The notes under the pieces are model-generated. The model saw only the letters and a program-made list of their open reading frames with translations, did no database searches and was not told the DNA's origin. Positions 31,445 through 33,517 of a stretch of DNA of 33,517 bases are shown here, piece by piece. Both the position numbers and the translations under genes were made by a program. The first letter of the stretch is position 1; every line of letters starts with the position of its first letter. The stretch lies in the NCBI GenBank assembly GCA_937996535.1, contig CALKVF010000087.1:1-33517 (forward strand), given 5' to 3'. The DNA is from an uncultured Novosphingobium sp. Lineage in GTDB: Bacteria; Pseudomonadota; Alphaproteobacteria; Sphingomonadales; Sphingomonadaceae.

Positions 31445-32080
31445 TCAGGCGGCGGGCAGGCGCTGCGCGGCAACGGCCAGCAGCGCGGCATAACCGGCCG
31501 CAAGCCACAGCGCGAATTGAGGCGCGTGCAGCCAGCTCATCGCCCCGGCCAGCGCGCCGCTGGCGAGGCCCAGCCATAGCAGCAGCCAGCCGCTCCACCC
31601 CTCGCCGCCGGTGTGGGTCAGCCGAGCCGCAAGCCCCTGACCCATCCGGACCAGCGCCCCGGTCATGTAGGTCAGCCCGACCGAAACCTCGCCGCCGCGC
31701 TGAAATGTGTTGTTGAGCGCGCCCATGGCCGCGGCCAGCGCGATCAGCGCGGGTAGCACCGCCTGTTCCATGTGGAACCCGGCAGCCAGCGTCAGCAGCA
31801 ATGCGACCAGCCCCAGCACCACCGGCTTGCGCCGCGCGCCCGCGCGCTGGGCGAGCAAGGCCCCGCCGGTAACCCCGGTCACGAAACTGCCGATCAGCAT
31901 GGCGGGCATCCAGGCAAGCGCCGGGCTTTGCGCCAGATCGACCCCGAGCCGGGTGGTGTTGCCCGACATGAACGAGACAAAATAGCGGTTGGCGGCAAGG
32001 AACCCGGCGGCATCGACATATCCGGCCAGCCCCGCCAGCGCGATGGCAAGGCGGCGGCGGGGGCGATCGATCTGTTGCAT
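31445..32080 (-). CDS. DUF1275 (YoaK-like) membrane protein
   Basis: The 211-residue integral membrane protein shows about six hydrophobic spans and the family signature LAGYVDAAGFL near the start followed by FVSFMSGNTTRLGVDL, with GALNNTFQRGGEVSVGLTYMTGALV in the middle. DUF1275 members are widespread and of unknown function. It carries within its coding sequence a near-parS palindrome at 31764-31779 (read as FHMEQ). It lies 45 bp downstream of the truncated-haemoglobin gene on the same strand and meets the DUF167 gene tail to tail. Confidence 0.87.
   Translation of the reverse strand: MQQIDRPRRRLAIALAGLAGYVDAAGFLAANRYFVSFMSGNTTRLGVDLAQSPALAWMPAMLIGSFVTGVTGGALLAQRAGARRKPVVLGLVALLLTLAAGFHMEQAVLPALIALAAAMGALNNTFQRGGEVSVGLTYMTGALVRMGQGLAARLTHTGGEGWSGWLLLWLGLASGALAGAMSWLHAPQFALWLAAGYAALLAVAAQRLPAA
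31764..31779. other. parS-like degenerate palindrome inside DUF1275 gene
   Basis: TGTTCCATGTGGAACC differs from the perfect parS at two of 16 bases: one in the central CG (now TG) and the last base. The 6-bp arms GTTCCA/TGGAAC are perfect. It lies about 22 kb from parB, outside the main cluster, so binding is doubtful. Confidence 0.3.
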
Positions 32081-32125
32081 GGGGCTCAGGCTAGCGCAGC
32101 GCGCCGGGCCGGGGCAAGCCGCGTA

Positions 32126-32533
32126 TCAGCCGCGCGCCATGCCTGTGGCCATGCGGGTCAGCACGTCGGCCATGGCATCGGCGATTTCGCGGTCGGCCAC
32201 CTCGGTATCGGCGATCGCGCGGCGCATCGCTTCGGCCCACTGGGTGGCGGTCTGGCGGTCGATCGGGAAGGGGGCGTGCATCGACATCATGCACTTGCCG
32301 GGATTGGCCTCGAACCAGTCGCGCGGGCCGCCGGCCCAGCCCGCCAGGAACAGCGGCAGCGCCTCGCGCATTTCGGCCAAATTGGGCGCGTGCATCGCGC
32401 GCAGTTCCGCGTAGCCCGGATCCTGCTCCATCAGGTCATAGAAACGCGCGGTGATTTCGCGCAGCGCCGCATGGCCGCCGATCCGTTCAAACGGGGTGGC
32501 GGTGGGGGCGGCTGGAGCCTCGACTTCACTCAC
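32126..32533 (-). CDS. Truncated haemoglobin, group II-like
   Basis: The 135-residue globin shows the group II pattern: FERIGGHAALREITARFYDLMEQDP (with Tyr32 at the B10 position), LRAMHAPNL, LFLAGWAGGPRDWFE and the proximal histidine H86 in GKCMMSMHAPF, with W99 near the G8 position. Such proteins bind O2 or NO with low abundance and are linked to redox or nitrosative stress; the role here is unknown. The start is GTG 32533, supported by GGGAG six bases upstream. It is 76 bp downstream of clpA on the same strand and may share its transcript. Confidence 0.88.
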   Translation of the reverse strand: MSEVEAPAAPTATPFERIGGHAALREITARFYDLMEQDPGYAELRAMHAPNLAEMREALPLFLAGWAGGPRDWFEANPGKCMMSMHAPFPIDRQTATQWAEAMRRAIADTEVADREIADAMADVLTRMATGMARG

Positions 32534-32609
32534 GGCATTCTCCCGGCGCAGGCCTGTGCAAGCTCTGCCCCTAGCCGGGCTGGCGGCGCGATGAATTGAC
32601 CCGGGTCAA

Positions 32610-33517
32610 TCAGTCCGCATCGCCGGCCGGCTTGGGGGCAGCCTTGGGCTTGCGCCCGGCGGGCGCCGCCTTGCGGGCAGCCTTCTTGTCGAGCTTGGGC
32701 GGGGCCGGGGTCAGCTCGAAGGCCAGCACCTCGTCCTTGACCGAGACATGGACTTCGCCGCCGTGGGCCAGCTTGCCGAACAGCAGCTCCTCGGCCAGCG
32801 GCTGCTTGACCTTGTCCTGGATCAGGCGGGCCATCGGCCGCGCACCGAACAGCTTGTCATAGCCGCGCGCGCCCAGCCATTCGCGCGCATCGCCATCGAA
32901 CTGGATGTGGACGTTCTGTTCGGCCAGCTGCAGTTCGAGTTGGAGCACGAACTTGTCGACCACGCGGGCGATCACTTCCTTGCCGAGATAGGCGAAGGGC
33001 ACGATCGCATCGAGCCGGTTGCGGAATTCGGGGCTGAACATCCGCTTGACCGCTTCGTCCCCGGCATCGGCCTTGGAGACATCGCCAAAGCCGATACCCT
33101 GACGCGCCATGTCCGATGCGCCGGCATTGGTGGTCATGATCAGGACCACGTTGCGGAAATCGACGGTCTTGCCGTGGTGGTCGGTGAGCCGGCCGTTATC
33201 CATCACCTGCAGCAGGATGTTGAACAGATCGGGGTGGGCCTTCTCGATTTCGTCGAGCAGCAGCACGCAGTGGGGCTGCTGATCGACCGCATCGGTCAGG
33301 AGGCCGCCCTGATCGTAGCCGACATAGCCTGGAGGCGCGCCGATCAGCCGCGAAACCGAATGGCGCTCCATATATTCCGACATGTCGAACCGCTGGATCG
33401 GAATGCCGAGGATCGAGGCGAGCTGCTTGGAAACTTCGGTCTTGCCGACCCCGGTCGGGCCGGAGAACAGGAACGAGCCGATCGGCTTGTCGGGATCGCG
33501 CAGGCCCGCGCGGCTCA
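32610..33517 (-). CDS. clpA: ATP-dependent Clp protease ATP-binding subunit ClpA, C-terminal part (truncated by window edge)
   Basis: ClpA unfolds substrates and threads them into ClpP. The gene is cut by the right edge: the frame stays open to base 33517. The visible C-terminal part shows the second AAA+ module: the Walker A region upstream of the internal Met (FLFSGPTGVGKTE, read from the sequence at about 33443-33481), MSEYMERHSVSRLIGAPPGYVGYDQGGLLTDAV, Walker B CVLLLDEIEKAHPDLFNILLQVMD, the sensor FRNVVLIMTTNAG, and arginine-finger region FSPEFRNRLDAIVPF. A Lys/Ala/Pro-rich tail (KKAARKAAPAGRKPKAAPKP) follows and is longer than in E. coli ClpA. The internal Met at 33383 is not the start. 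Confidence 0.95.
   Translation of the reverse strand, partial: SRAGLRDPDKPIGSFLFSGPTGVGKTEVSKQLASILGIPIQRFDMSEYMERHSVSRLIGAPPGYVGYDQGGLLTDAVDQQPHCVLLLDEIEKAHPDLFNILLQVMDNGRLTDHHGKTVDFRNVVLIMTTNAGASDMARQGIGFGDVSKADAGDEAVKRMFSPEFRNRLDAIVPFAYLGKEVIARVVDKFVLQLELQLAEQNVHIQFDGDAREWLGARGYDKLFGARPMARLIQDKVKQPLAEELLFGKLAHGGEVHVSVKDEVLAFELTPAPPKLDKKAARKAAPAGRKPKAAPKPAGDAD

Noticed and set aside
1..33517. Mobile element, prophage, CRISPR or tRNA insertion in the window
   Set aside because: I saw no transposase or integrase motif, no long direct or terminal inverted repeats, no array of repeats and no cloverleaf-like sequence.

Overview
The window is about 33.5 kb of high-GC chromosomal DNA. It looks like an alphaproteobacterium of the order Sphingomonadales (Novosphingobium/Erythrobacter-like). 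The reasons are the rho ... mnmE-mnmG-rsmG-parA-parB order near the chromosome partition locus, the helicase/S4/fdxA/carD block, a small DUF6489-type protein, a magnesium-type HemB and strong GC bias at third codon positions. I see no insertion sequence, prophage, CRISPR array, tRNA or rRNA. Most of the window is core genome, and the genus is an inference.

Layout. 1-4.3 kb: the 3' end of rho, then seven small accessory genes: two overlapping P-loop proteins, a SnoaL/NTF2-like protein, a TPR plus Asp/Asn beta-hydroxylase protein, a dienelactone hydrolase and a DUF6489-type protein are six; the rho fragment borders them. 4.3-9.9 kb: mnmE, mnmG, rsmG, parA and parB, nearly all overlapping or closely spaced, with three parS sites embedded (one right after the mnmE stop, two inside the rsmG coding sequence). 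10.0-14.4 kb: a three-gene surface-structure locus, made of a secreted DUF4402 protein, a PapD-like periplasmic chaperone and a 906-residue usher-like outer-membrane protein, with CtrA-like sites upstream. 14.4-23.1 kb: metabolic and envelope genes: a long-chain-type acyl-CoA dehydrogenase, a glycine-zipper protein, free methionine-R-sulfoxide reductase, a sorbosone-dehydrogenase-like beta-propeller, a DUF815 ATPase overlapping a second large acyl-CoA dehydrogenase, tsaC, and a GIN-domain lipoprotein with an AT-rich palindromic operator candidate.

23.2-27.3 kb (minus strand): carD, and upstream of it a Suv3-like helicase - S4 protein - 7Fe ferredoxin operon. 27.4-31.4 kb (plus strand): an M23 peptidase, then an overlapping run hemB - GNAT - gamma-carbonic anhydrase - DUF167. 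31.4-33.5 kb (minus strand): a DUF1275 membrane protein, a truncated haemoglobin and the 3' part of clpA, which runs off the window.

How the parts fit. MnmE and MnmG together modify the tRNA wobble uridine, RsmG methylates 16S rRNA, and ParA/ParB/parS segregate the origin region, so the parS cluster suggests the window is near oriC. The DUF4402/chaperone/usher genes are the best candidate for an under-described system: a minimal chaperone-usher assembly line with one visible subunit gene and no recognisable tip adhesin.
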